Below, in pieces: positions 18,717 through 27,815 of a stretch of 64,000 nt of DNA (its first letter is position 1; each line of letters opens with the position of its first letter). The stretch is from Stutzerimonas xanthomarina DSM 18231 (GTDB taxonomy: Bacteria > Pseudomonadota > Gammaproteobacteria > Pseudomonadales > Pseudomonadaceae): assembly GCF_900129835.1 (NCBI RefSeq), contig NZ_FQXA01000002.1:186001-250000 (forward strand), given 5' to 3'. The position numbers and the translations under genes are program-made. The notes beneath the pieces are model-generated. The model was not told the origin of the DNA, searched no databases, and saw only the letters and a list, made by a program, of their open reading frames with translations.

Positions 18717-18733
18717 CAGCGAGCGTGGTGAGC

Positions 18734-18769
18734 AAAAAGCCCGGGCATGTGCAAACAGCCCGGGCTTTT
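18734..18769. terminator. Bidirectional terminator between hmgB and the SGNH gene
   Basis: AAAAA precedes GCCCGGGC, an 11-nt loop, then GCCCGGGC followed by TTTT. The stem has flanking A and T runs on both sides, so it can stop the two converging operons. Confidence 0.88.
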
Positions 18770-18787
18770 CCTTTCATGGACCGCCAA

Positions 18788-19855
18788 TCAGGGCACCTTG
18801 GCGGTTTCCAGCGACGGTGACGGTACAGGCGCGATTGCCGTGTCACGCATCTGTTCGGCCAGGGCTGCGGTGAATTCCCGGACCACCGACCACCGCATGT
18901 GTACCGCGTCGACAAAGGAGGTCACCGGCGTGCTCCAGTCTTTGTCGGCGTTCCAGTAGGTGCCACCAGTGGCGTTGAGGGTTTCCATGATTCGCTTATC
19001 GAAGTCGGCCAGGAAGGTACCGTCCGGATCGTACTTTTCCTTCCACACTGGATGCAGCGGCGTGGAGACGACCATCAGCTCCCGACCTTCCTGCGCCAGG
19101 CGCGCGCTCATGCCGCGCAATGCCTCGAAACAGCTGGCATCCAACGGGTCCGGGCGGCCGTACAGCAGCTCACGGGTATTGGGGGTATCCAGCGGGCCAT
19201 CGCCGAAGCGATTGAACACCAGAGGGTCCCACTCGATTTCTCCGGCGCGCTGAGCCTTGACCGTCAGCGCGTTGCGCGCCAACGACTTGGGCGAGAAGTA
19301 ACGCATGTAGTGGCCCCAGGGCGAGGCGTTTTCGTAAACATAGGGATCGACGTGCTCACGGTTGAACACGGCGGTGGGCACACGCCAGCAACCGGCGAAA
19401 TCCTGCGGATCGGCAATCATCACTACGCTCTGAATGCTCGGCTGGCGGTCGAGCAACCAGTGCCCGACGTAGGTCGACTGATTGGCGAACAACCCACAGA
19501 ACGCCCCATTCATCGGTCGCACCTCAGGCATTGCCTCGGTCAGCACGTTGCCATCCACGTGACGCCAGGCCACCGATGAGCCGATGATCAGCAGATTCGG
19601 CGACTGGATCGGGTTGTCGCGCATGAAGCTTAGTTTTTCATCGGCGCAGGAGATATTGGAGAACGCCGGTGGCGGCAGGTTGCCGGTTCGGTCCAGCGCG
19701 AACAGCGTCAGGCAGAACATCGCCAGCGCACCGAACAGCCCGGCAAACAGCGACAGCAGATACCGCGAGCGCACCCGGCCTGGCACGCTGGCCGCGCTGG
19801 TTGCTTCCTTATCGGCATGGCTCCCGTCCCTGGGTACATCTGCTGTCCGGATCAT
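18788..19855 (-). CDS. Membrane-anchored SGNH/DltD-like protein of the acyl-transfer cluster
   Basis: A 355-residue protein with one N-terminal membrane anchor (~31-54) and an extracytoplasmic domain. SGNH-type blocks are visible: IGSSVAW (Ser93/Ser94) as block I and VDAVH (Asp316, His319) as block V. DltD, AlgX and AlgJ-like partners of MBOAT acyltransferases have such domains and complete transfer of an acyl group to a polymer. It is last in the MBOAT-FkbH-ACP-SGNH operon, 3 nt after the ACP stop. No exact family was recognised, and the acceptor is unknown. Confidence 0.75.
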   Translation of the reverse strand: MIRTADVPRDGSHADKEATSAASVPGRVRSRYLLSLFAGLFGALAMFCLTLFALDRTGNLPPPAFSNISCADEKLSFMRDNPIQSPNLLIIGSSVAWRHVDGNVLTEAMPEVRPMNGAFCGLFANQSTYVGHWLLDRQPSIQSVVMIADPQDFAGCWRVPTAVFNREHVDPYVYENASPWGHYMRYFSPKSLARNALTVKAQRAGEIEWDPLVFNRFGDGPLDTPNTRELLYGRPDPLDASCFEALRGMSARLAQEGRELMVVSTPLHPVWKEKYDPDGTFLADFDKRIMETLNATGGTYWNADKDWSTPVTSFVDAVHMRWSVVREFTAALAEQMRDTAIAPVPSPSLETAKVP

Positions 19856-19858
19856 GAT

Positions 19859-20107
19859 TTATTTTCCCTCCAGCTTAGCGCTGATGACCTGGGCGAAATG
19901 GCCGACGTTGCGCAGCGACTCGAGCTCCGCCGTCCGAAACTTGATGCCGAAGCGCTGCTCGGCCGCGACCGTGAGCATGACGTGGGTCTGGCTATCCCAG
20001 CCCTCGATGTCGTTGGCGGTCATGTCCGGGGAGAGCACGATGCTGTCGTCGTCGAACACATCGTGGAAAACCGGGGTGAGCTGCTTGAGTACTTCTGCTT
20101 CGGTCAT
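19859..20107 (-). CDS. Acyl carrier protein
   Basis: An 82-residue stand-alone carrier protein. The phosphopantetheine attachment serine is Ser39 in IEGWDSQTHV. The DSQTH form, instead of DSL, is usual for carriers paired with FkbH enzymes. Its start overlaps the FkbH stop by ATGA, so the two are translationally coupled. The predicted role is to carry the unit loaded by FkbH to the MBOAT protein at the membrane, as DltC carries D-alanine to DltB. The cargo is inference. Confidence 0.9.
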   Translation of the reverse strand: MTEAEVLKQLTPVFHDVFDDDSIVLSPDMTANDIEGWDSQTHVMLTVAAEQRFGIKFRTAELESLRNVGHFAQVISAKLEGK

Positions 20108-22023
20108 GCCAATACCTCGATGAAGTGGCGGGGCGTGCGGGGAGATGTAAGTTCGTAACGCCAGAAGGTCGCGTCGCTGGGGCTGTCAGCCAGCGCTGGA
20201 TGCTGAACGAAGCCCAGCCGCGGGTAATGCTCGGCGACCATGCCGTTACGTTCGGTTGGCCGGTACTCACCGATTAGCGCGCGATAGCCGGCAGCTGTAG
20301 CGGCGTTGGTCAGCACCTCGAGTACAGCGTCCTCGACCTGACGACCCAGTACGCGGCAGCTCATCAGCCAGCTGTCGATCAGCAGCTCGTCCTTGGCGAC
20401 GGCTGCATCCGGGCGCGCCAGGACAACGCTGATCAGGCCGTTGTCACCAAACTTGTCGGCCAGTCGGATTGCCAGCGCCACCGCCGCCGGGTCAATGGCG
20501 ATGCGCTCGACCTCCGCTTCGCTGTAACGGCGAGTGGTGAGGTTGAACTGATTGGTCTTGTTGATCAGCTGCGTGCTGCGGGCCAGTTCGGCGGCGCCGA
20601 TTGGGGTGGCGGTCAGTACCATCTCCAGACCGCGCAAATAGCCTTCCATGTCGGTGGCCTGGCTCATTGCCGCTTTGCGCTCGGCATTCAAAGCATAGTT
20701 GCGCCCGCGGCTGGCATCGTCCGAGGTAAAGGAGACGGCTTCGAAGTAGCCGGCGGCGGCAACGCGTGCCGGATAGTCGGCTACGTCATCCGGCAATTCC
20801 GGCACGGCGACTTCCGGCAGCTCGCGCCGCACGATGTCGCGTTCGGCGGGGTTGTCATCGACGAACACCAGGCTGTCGAGGCCAATGTCCAGCATCGAGG
20901 CGATGCGCCGCAGGTTGCCGGCCTTGTCTTCCCAGTTGGCGACGAAGGCCGCAATGTCGCTGCGCTTGAGCGCCATTTCCGGGTGATTGAACGCCGTTTC
21001 GGCCACGCTCAGATCATTCTTGCTGCACACCGCGAGGATGATGCCGCGACGCGCCAGTTGTGCGGCGTAGCGCTGGAAGGCGAGGAAGGCTTCGCCACTG
21101 GGCGAGCCCTGGCCGAGATGGATGCCGTCGACGCCATCGTCACCGACTACGCCGCCCCACAGCGTGTTGTCCAGGTCCAGCACCAGGCATTTGCGCGACA
21201 GGCCGATGCTGGCGGCGGCGATGCGAGCCAGTTGGTCGCCATACAGCGGCGCCAGGTTCGGGCTGACCAATTGCTTGGCCTGATGCCAGCGCACCGGTTC
21301 GGCCAGGCCGTCGCCATAACTGCCACGGGCGGCTTCCCAGGCAAGGTCCATCAGTAGTACGCCGTCTTCTCGGGCTGCCACACGAATGGCCGCATTGAGG
21401 CGATCGATGAGTGCATAGGGTGAGGCCGGAACCAACGCTTCGAATGAACCAAAAATCGGAGGGTCGGCGGGCACGATGGTTTGCTGGACGACTTGGGCCG
21501 CGTAGCGCTCGCGTGCCCGGCGCCACAGCAGGCGCAATTCGTCGACCCGCTCGGCGACCGCGGCGTCGACGTCTGCCTGCGAGGCTTCAAGCGGCAGCTG
21601 CAGAGGCGCGTCTCGCGCATCCAGCGCCAGGACGATCAATTGCGGGGCAAACCTGGCAAGCTCGGCGTTGTCCATCAGCAAGGCCTGGCGGTACATGCCA
21701 TAGGGTGCGACGTGGACCGAGAGCGCCAGGCGGCGTTGCAGGCCCGCGACGCGAATGGCCGGCACCAGATGATCCACGGTATGGGACGACAGCAGGGCGA
21801 TGCGCAACGGCCGCAGCCCGCTGCGGGTAGTTTCGCCGTTTGCCAGCGCGCGTAAGCCTTCGCTTGCAAGCCGGTCCAGCCGGGTCGTGAGCGTGAAGTC
21901 GCGGCGGTACCCGGCGAGCTGAGCGGCCAAATCCAGACGAGCGAAGGGGTCGGCTTCGCGCTTGGCCTCGCCGATGGCGCTGCCAAGATCAGGGTGTTGC
22001 GCTAACCAGAGAAGCTGATCCAT
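20104..22023 (-). CDS. FkbH-like HAD-IIIC protein, predicted to load a glycerate-derived unit onto the ACP
   Basis: A 639-residue, three-part protein. The N-terminal region (~70-260) is SGNH-like, as in long FkbH proteins. The central HAD-IIIC domain has DLDNTLWGG with Asp283/Asp285, then CSKNDLSV and VFVDDNPAERD. The C-terminal GNAT-like part has LINKTNQFNLTTRRYSEAE and DNGLISVVL. Known FkbH-type enzymes dephosphorylate 1,3-bisphosphoglycerate and attach the glyceryl unit to an ACP, in tetronate and methoxymalonyl-ACP pathways. No polyketide synthase or O-methyltransferase is nearby; instead the partners are an ACP, an MBOAT and an SGNH protein. Confidence 0.85.
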   Translation of the reverse strand: MDQLLWLAQHPDLGSAIGEAKREADPFARLDLAAQLAGYRRDFTLTTRLDRLASEGLRALANGETTRSGLRPLRIALLSSHTVDHLVPAIRVAGLQRRLALSVHVAPYGMYRQALLMDNAELARFAPQLIVLALDARDAPLQLPLEASQADVDAAVAERVDELRLLWRRARERYAAQVVQQTIVPADPPIFGSFEALVPASPYALIDRLNAAIRVAAREDGVLLMDLAWEAARGSYGDGLAEPVRWHQAKQLVSPNLAPLYGDQLARIAAASIGLSRKCLVLDLDNTLWGGVVGDDGVDGIHLGQGSPSGEAFLAFQRYAAQLARRGIILAVCSKNDLSVAETAFNHPEMALKRSDIAAFVANWEDKAGNLRRIASMLDIGLDSLVFVDDNPAERDIVRRELPEVAVPELPDDVADYPARVAAAGYFEAVSFTSDDASRGRNYALNAERKAAMSQATDMEGYLRGLEMVLTATPIGAAELARSTQLINKTNQFNLTTRRYSEAEVERIAIDPAAVALAIRLADKFGDNGLISVVLARPDAAVAKDELLIDSWLMSCRVLGRQVEDAVLEVLTNAATAAGYRALIGEYRPTERNGMVAEHYPRLGFVQHPALADSPSDATFWRYELTSPRTPRHFIEVLA

Positions 22024-22053
22024 TTAGCATGTCACTCCCTTGTTATTGAACGG

Positions 22054-23592
22054 TTAGAACTGGAAGTAGAGAAACTCGGTAGGCGCCACGGAGAACGCCA
22101 CGGCCAGGGCGAAGAAGCCCAGCACGCCGATGGCCAGGCCGATGACCGGCGTCGGGCTCCACACGGCAATCGGGAACCAGCGCAGCAGCCAGTTTTCGCG
22201 TGGCTGGGCGTCCAACGCAATACGAAAGCTGGCCATCCACTGCTGCACGTTGGGCATGATCCAGACGAAGGCGAGCAGTATCGCGACGGTGAGGTAGTTG
22301 GATTTATCGAAGTCGGTGTGCAACTCGCTCAAGCCTGCCATGCCCGTCAGCATGGCCATCGCCGCCGTCACGCTGTTGGCACGGAAGAACACCATTGCTA
22401 CGACCACACAGAGGAAGGTCAACAGGACCGCGCCGGCGTGGTGCCAGAGCTTGTCGCTGTCCAACGGCAATCCTCGTCGCGCCTTGTAGGCACGGAAGCC
22501 GTGGGCGACGACCAGATAGAACCCGTGCAACAGACCGAACGCCACGAACTGCCAGCCTGCGCCGTGCCAGACGCCCGAGATGAACATGGTCAATACCGTG
22601 GGGTAGGCGATCAGCACGACAAAGGTCCCGAGGCTCATCTTGCCTCGCCGAGGCAACGGCTTGCCGGCGGCCATGCGCGAACGCGTGATACGGATGACAA
22701 TGGGGTTGTAGATGTAGGCGGTGAGGAAACGCGTAAGCGTCATGTGCCAGCGCGACCAATAGTCGATGATGTTGTGCGCCTTGAACGGGCTGTTGAAATT
22801 GACCGGCAGACGCAGGCCGAACAGCAATCCCAGGCCGATCGCCATGTCGCTGTAGCCGGAAAAGTCGAAATAGATTTGCAGCGTATAGCTGAGCGCGCCG
22901 TACCAGGCGTCGTACAGCGACGGCACCGTTCCACTGGCGGCGACCGCGAAGATCGGCGAGGCGTTTTCTCCCAGCGGGTCGGCGAGGATCACCTTCTTGA
23001 ACAGGCCCAGCACGAAGACGGTCAGGCCCAGCGAGATATTGTCGATCCGCGGGCGGAAGCTGCTGCGGTCGTTGAACTGCTTGAGCATCTCGCCGTGGTG
23101 GGTGATGGGGCCGGCGATCAGCTGCGGGAAGAAGCTGATGAACAGACAGTAATTGACGAAATCATGCTCGTTGACCTCGCCATCATGGGCATCGATCAGG
23201 TAAGCAATTTGCTGAAACGTGAAGAACGAAATCGCCAGCGGCAGGATGATGTCGCCCACGGACCAACCCAGGCCGAAGGCGTCATCGAGCGTGCCGAAGA
23301 GAAAGCCGGTGTACTTGTAATAAGCGAGCAGTCCGACGTTCGCAGCGACGCCGAGCACCAGCACTGATCGAGAGGGCTGACGCATCAAGTAACCGCCGGC
23401 CAGGTAGTTGCCGACCATGCTGCCGACCAGAAGCGGAACGTAAGCGGGGTTCCACCAACCGTAGAACACCAGTGACGCCAACGTTAGCCAGATGGCCGCG
23501 TAGCGTTGTCTGCCGGTACCTGCGAGAAGAATGAAGCCAAGAAGAACGACCGGGAGAAACCCGGCGATAAACACCATGGAGTTGAAGAGCAT
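22054..23592 (-). CDS. MBOAT-family O-acyltransferase (AlgI/DltB type)
   Basis: A 512-residue integral membrane acyltransferase with about a dozen hydrophobic segments. MBOAT hallmarks are present: FFPQLIAGPITHHGEML, SRWHMTLTRFLTAYIYNP and the catalytic histidine His343 in GVWHGAGWQFVAFG. Relatives move acyl groups from a carrier across the inner membrane onto alginate, cellulose, teichoic acid or peptidoglycan. It is first in a four-gene operon, 30 nt before FkbH, with AAGGACG before its ATG. No polysaccharide synthase is adjacent, so the acceptor must be encoded elsewhere. Confidence 0.92.
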   Translation of the reverse strand: MLFNSMVFIAGFLPVVLLGFILLAGTGRQRYAAIWLTLASLVFYGWWNPAYVPLLVGSMVGNYLAGGYLMRQPSRSVLVLGVAANVGLLAYYKYTGFLFGTLDDAFGLGWSVGDIILPLAISFFTFQQIAYLIDAHDGEVNEHDFVNYCLFISFFPQLIAGPITHHGEMLKQFNDRSSFRPRIDNISLGLTVFVLGLFKKVILADPLGENASPIFAVAASGTVPSLYDAWYGALSYTLQIYFDFSGYSDMAIGLGLLFGLRLPVNFNSPFKAHNIIDYWSRWHMTLTRFLTAYIYNPIVIRITRSRMAAGKPLPRRGKMSLGTFVVLIAYPTVLTMFISGVWHGAGWQFVAFGLLHGFYLVVAHGFRAYKARRGLPLDSDKLWHHAGAVLLTFLCVVVAMVFFRANSVTAAMAMLTGMAGLSELHTDFDKSNYLTVAILLAFVWIMPNVQQWMASFRIALDAQPRENWLLRWFPIAVWSPTPVIGLAIGVLGFFALAVAFSVAPTEFLYFQF

Positions 23593-24276
23593 CGTCCTTT
23601 TCCCTATCCCTGATCATCCACCGCCGTTCTGCGACCAGAACCGCCGCTTCCCGGAAAACCGCGGCGTCCCGATAACTTCAATCGGTGCGTTCGCGGAAAA
23701 CTCCTCAAGTGTTCACTGCATGCCTAAACGAGTGAGGCAGCCAGATACTGCCGTTGCCAATCACAGATGCGTGCCACCGTCTGTTAACTGCGACTCAAGT
23801 GTGTAAGAAAAAGTTGCGGCAGTGATATGGCTGTGATCTCCATTCAGACGAATGGAATTGACGCGAAAACAAGCGAAACGGCTGTGATAGAGCTGTTCGT
23901 CGGTCTTTGAAATTCTTCGGGATGACCCTATGCCGCATGTGGCCATGAGATGGATACCGTGTGGCCGAGCGTCGTGATCACCGGTATCTGTGCGTCAGCT
24001 CATCGAACGCGGATGTGATTTTTCGTGGGGCGTGGTCCTGGTGGGCTGGAGGCATTCACCCCGAATCAGCGGCCGGCTGGGCGGTTATTTCGGCCCCGTA
24101 CGGCGCCTGCTGGCGCGCAGAGGGCGCCACAGCTGTGATTCGGGTTCCATAGATGCGGCCACGAACCACCGGTAGGCTCTAACCCGGGGGGCGGGCACAG
24201 TCATTTCAAAGACGGACTGAAGTATCCGATGAGTCAGCCGATGACTAGCGGGTACTGTTCAACTCCGAGAATGTCC
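23593..24276. other. Divergent intergenic region, no gene supported
   Basis: It separates the MBOAT operon (minus) from a chemoreceptor (plus) and must hold both promoters. It contains a small perfect hairpin CCATTC-AGAC-GAATGG (23840-23855). The open frames here lack ribosome-binding sites and recognisable products. Confidence 0.4.
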
Positions 24277-25959
24277 ATGCGTCTAACCCTGAAACTGAAA
24301 GTTCTTCTCCTTGCACTGATACCGGTGGCCTTGTTCGCGTTGGTGCTTAGCGGTGCCGCCGCGCAGATCCTGCATGGCTTGGCGGATGAGGAAGTGGCCG
24401 AAACCCGTGAACGGATGATCCAAGAGAGCCGTGCCCGGCTCGAGGATTACGTGCGCATCGGCGTCAGCAGCGTGGCCCATCTCTATGAGCCAGCTGCTCA
24501 GGGCGATATGGCCAGCCGTGCCGAGGCGATCGCCATTCTGTCGAAAATAAAGTTCGGCAAAGGCGGCTACTTCTTCGGTTACGACTCGGAGGTGCGCCGA
24601 CTGTTCAAGGGCGACGACCTGACCGGCATCGGCGTAAGCCTCAAGGACAACCGTGACCCGAACGGCGTGTATCTCAACCGCGAGCTGGTTGACGTCGCCA
24701 AGAATGGCACCTACTACGCGAGCTACTCCTCAGCGCTGCCAGGTAATGCCAATGTGCTGGTACCGAAGCTTGCGTACAGCTTCTATCTGCCCAAGTGGGA
24801 CATGGCTTTGGGCACGGCCGTAAATCTGGACAATATCGATCATGCGCTAGATGAAGTGCGGGTTGAGATCGATGACCGAGTCAATTCGATCCTCACCAGC
24901 ATTTTCGCCATCGCCGGTGTGATGCTGGCGGCGCTTGGCATCGCTGGCGTGGTCCTCAGCAACTCGATTGTCCGTCCGATTCAGGTCATCAAGGATCAGC
25001 TGGATGAAATCGCAGCGGGCGATGGCAACTTGACGCATCGTCTGTCGGAGCATGGCAAAGATGAGCTGGGCCAGCTCGCCGGTTCCTTCAACCGCTTCGT
25101 TGGCAAAATCCACACCATGGTCAGCCAAGTGGCGGAAATGACTGGCCAGCTGACCGGCATGGTGGCGGAAGTGGCTGCTCAGGCGCAGCGCTCCGAGAAA
25201 GCCATGGAGACCCAGCGTCAGGAGACCGACCAGGTCGCAACGGCCATCAACGAGATGTCGGCTGCCGCGCAGGAAGTCGCCCATAGCGCCCAAGGCGCGG
25301 CCGAAGCGGCGCAGAAAACCGATCAGGAAGGGCAGCAGGCGAAAGCGGTCGTGGATTCGAGCATCCGCCAGATTCACGCATTGGTGGATGAAATCCGTAC
25401 CAGCGGCACGTCGCTGGATTCCCTGCAGCAGGACGTGCGCGCCATTGTCGGTGTGCTCGATGTCATCCGCTCGATTGCCGAGCAGACGAACCTGTTGGCG
25501 CTCAACGCAGCCATCGAAGCTGCCCGAGCCGGTGAAGCAGGTCGCGGGTTTGCGGTAGTGGCTGACGAGGTCCGTGCGCTTGCCAGCCGTACCCAGCAGA
25601 GCACCCAGGAAATTCAGGGCATGATCGACCGCTTGCAGACCGGCACCCAGCAGGCTGTCGCGGCGATGAGCCGTTCCAGCGAGGCGGGTGACACGAGCAG
25701 CAAACAGGCCAACCAGGCCGGAGCGTCACTCGATGCGATATCGCAGCTGATCGCGACCATCAACGGGATGAACGCGCAAATAGCCAGCGCCGCCGAAGAG
25801 CAAACCGCAGTGGCTGAAGAGATCAACCGCAGCGTTCACCAGATCGCCAATGCGGTAGAAAACGTCGCGGAGGAAACCCAGCATGGCGCCCAAACCGCGC
25901 GCAACCTCGCCAATGTAGGCGAGCGCCTCGGCGCGCTGGTTCGCCAGTTCCGTATCTGA
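24277..25959 (+). CDS. Methyl-accepting chemotaxis protein with a single Cache sensor
   Basis: A chemoreceptor of ~560 residues. Order: TM1 ([20 protein letters not shown]), a periplasmic sCache-type domain with the hallmark [17 protein letters not shown]2 ([20 protein letters not shown]), HAMP ([25 protein letters not shown]) and the signalling domain with the conserved tip [19 protein letters not shown]. Ligands of sCache_2 receptors are often small carboxylates. No ligand can be assigned. In-frame ATGs lie upstream at 24229 and 24271; 24277 fits the usual short cytoplasmic N-terminus. A strong terminator follows. Confidence 0.92.
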   Translation: MRLTLKLKVLLLALIPVALFALVLSGAAAQILHGLADEEVAETRERMIQESRARLEDYVRIGVSSVAHLYEPAAQGDMASRAEAIAILSKIKFGKGGYFFGYDSEVRRLFKGDDLTGIGVSLKDNRDPNGVYLNRELVDVAKNGTYYASYSSALPGNANVLVPKLAYSFYLPKWDMALGTAVNLDNIDHALDEVRVEIDDRVNSILTSIFAIAGVMLAALGIAGVVLSNSIVRPIQVIKDQLDEIAAGDGNLTHRLSEHGKDELGQLAGSFNRFVGKIHTMVSQVAEMTGQLTGMVAEVAAQAQRSEKAMETQRQETDQVATAINEMSAAAQEVAHSAQGAAEAAQKTDQEGQQAKAVVDSSIRQIHALVDEIRTSGTSLDSLQQDVRAIVGVLDVIRSIAEQTNLLALNAAIEAARAGEAGRGFAVVADEVRALASRTQQSTQEIQGMIDRLQTGTQQAVAAMSRSSEAGDTSSKQANQAGASLDAISQLIATINGMNAQIASAAEEQTAVAEEINRSVHQIANAVENVAEETQHGAQTARNLANVGERLGALVRQFRI

Positions 25960-26003
25960 CGCGGTCTGATCTCCCCAGACGCTCAAATTGGTCTCATGGC
26001 AAA

Positions 26004-26024
26004 CCCCGCATTTGCGGGGTTTTT
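26004..26024 (+). terminator. Terminator of the chemoreceptor gene
   Basis: CCCCGC-ATTT-GCGGGG followed by TTTTT, 44 nt after the stop codon, is a textbook hairpin. Confidence 0.88.
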
Positions 26025-26084
26025 CATTAGTGCAGGCCAGCTTTTGAAGTGCTGGCCTTCATCAGGCACAGTCAGCATGCTCAC

Positions 26085-26329
26085 GTAGGGTGGATCGCGC
26101 TTCATCGATCCGCCGGGTGGCGGCCCACCGAGCGGAGTAACAGTGGATGTAAAAAGCGACATCCACCCTACGGACTTAGCGTCAGCCTAAGAAGTACAGA
26201 CAGCCAGCTCGCGTAGGGTGGATCACGCTTCACCGATCCACCGGGTGGCGGTCCACCGGGTGGCGATCCACCGGGTGGCGCCCCACCGAGCGGAGTCACG
26301 GTGGATGTAAAAAGCGACATCCACCCTAC
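26085..26329. repeat. Two tandem GTAGGGTGGAT palindromes, separated by a copy of the atoE 3' end
   Basis: Copy A (26085-26171) and copy B (26213-26329) both begin GTAGGGTGGAT and end ATCCACCCTAC, with GTGGATGTAAAAAGCGACAT near the end. Copy B contains three iterations of a ~15-bp CCACCGGGTGGCG unit where copy A has about one. Between them, 26182-26205 is a diverged copy of the last codons of the adjacent transporter gene, still reading GCLYFLG and a stop on the minus strand, against GCLYVFG and a stop in the real gene. Confidence 0.85.
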
Positions 26330-26339
26330 GGACTTTGCG

Positions 26340-27680
26340 TCAGCCGAAGACGTACAGGCAGCCCGAGATGACGATCCCCGAATACACCAGCATCAGCAGG
26401 CAATAGCCCATGATGTCGCGCGCACCAAGGCCGACAATACCGAGGATGGGCAGCGCCCAGAATGGCTGGATCATGTTGGTCCAGGCATCGCCCCAGGCGA
26501 TCGCCATGGCGGTTACTGCCGGGGAAACGCCAAGTGCTTGGCCTGCGGGCAGCATGATCGGCCCCTGTACCGCCCACTGACCGCCACCCGACGGTACGAA
26601 GACGTTGACCAACCCGGCGCTGAGGAACGCCAGCACGGGGAAGGTATCGGCCGACGACCAGGCGATGAAGGTATCGGTGACTTGCTTGCCTAACGACAGC
26701 CCCTCGGCGTTGGCGCCAACCATCATCCCCATGATCCCGGCGTAGAACGGGAACTGAATGACGATGCCGCTGATGCCGCCGATGCCGTCCTGCACCGCGC
26801 GCATGTAGCGCTCCGGCGAGCCGTGCAGCGCCAGACCGGTGAAGAGGAACAGGCCGATGACGATGTTCAGCGTCAGGGCGAAGCCGTTCTCGGCGAAGTA
26901 ATAGCCGAAATACACCACGCCCAGCGCAACAATGATCAGATTGAGGATGCGGCTGTCGTCCATGCGCTGCGCCAGGGTGTTGCGCGGCAACGGTTCGTGT
27001 TCCGGGTCGACCAGCAGCGCCGTGTCCGCGACCTTCGGCTCTTTCGGGTGCATGGCCCAGTTAAGGATCGGCAGACCGATTACCAGCAGCGCGATGATGG
27101 TCAGGTTCATGGTGGTGAACAGGGTGTCGCCGACGCCGATGGCCGTGGTGACCACGCCGCCAGTCATGCGCTCCAGATCCGCGCCGCCGGTGGCCAAAGA
27201 CAATGGAATGGAGCCGGACAGACCGCCGTGCCAGATCAAAAAGCCCGAATAGGCTGCAGCGACCAGTAGCGGGTAGTCGACGCCTTTTACTTCACGGGCC
27301 AGAGCGCGGGCGAACACCGCACCGATCACCAAACCGAAACCCCAGTTGATCCAAGAGCCGGCCAGCGCGACCAATGTCACCAAGACGACAGCGCGACCCG
27401 GCGTGCGCGCGGTGCGGGCCAAACCGGCCAATAGACGATGAATAGCCGGCGCGCTGGCAAGCGCATGGCCAGTCACCAGAATCAGCGCCATTTGCATAGC
27501 GAAGGTCAGCAGATTCCAGAAGCCTGAGCCCCAGTGCTTGGCCATGGCGGGCACGCCCTGGCCGGTCACGAGCATGCTGGCGACCAGCACGATAAGGCTG
27601 AGAAGAATCGCAAAAACGAAAGGAGAAGGTAGGTATCGCTGAATGAGCTTGACGCTCAAGGCGGTGACAGAGCTGAGCAT
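26340..27680 (-). CDS. atoE: Short-chain fatty acid transporter, AtoE family
   Basis: A 446-residue inner-membrane permease with about 12 hydrophobic segments. Family features include the N-terminus LIQRYLPSPFVFAILLSL, GSWINWGFGLVIGAVFAR, FLIWHGGLSGSIPLSLAT and FVPSGGGQWAVQGPI. It imports acetoacetate or short-chain fatty acids. It is the last gene of atoDAB-atoE. The start at 27680 (MLSSVTALS, preceded by CAGGA) is chosen over an in-frame upstream ATG. The stop lies immediately beside a tandem repeat that carries a copy of its 3' end. Confidence 0.9.
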   Translation of the reverse strand: MLSSVTALSVKLIQRYLPSPFVFAILLSLIVLVASMLVTGQGVPAMAKHWGSGFWNLLTFAMQMALILVTGHALASAPAIHRLLAGLARTARTPGRAVVLVTLVALAGSWINWGFGLVIGAVFARALAREVKGVDYPLLVAAAYSGFLIWHGGLSGSIPLSLATGGADLERMTGGVVTTAIGVGDTLFTTMNLTIIALLVIGLPILNWAMHPKEPKVADTALLVDPEHEPLPRNTLAQRMDDSRILNLIIVALGVVYFGYYFAENGFALTLNIVIGLFLFTGLALHGSPERYMRAVQDGIGGISGIVIQFPFYAGIMGMMVGANAEGLSLGKQVTDTFIAWSSADTFPVLAFLSAGLVNVFVPSGGGQWAVQGPIMLPAGQALGVSPAVTAMAIAWGDAWTNMIQPFWALPILGIVGLGARDIMGYCLLMLVYSGIVISGCLYVFG

Positions 27681-27815
27681 GGTCGTTGATCCTGTGTTGT
27701 TCTTCTTTTTTAGTCGGCGGCGCACTTGCGTGGCGTGCGCCGCGGTTTTCCAGTGTTTCGCAGGTGTGTTGCGCTAGCGGTGTTGTCGATCCCCCTTATG
27801 AATCGCCGGAGCCTT

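Noticed and set aside
22318..23367. 349-codon plus-strand frame opposite the MBOAT gene
   Set aside because: It is extremely rich in Arg, Gln, His and Asp, as antisense frames of membrane-protein genes are. It has no domain.
23961..24152. Small plus-strand frame upstream of the chemoreceptor
   Set aside because: It lacks a ribosome-binding site, and its tryptophan-rich translation has no plausible fold.
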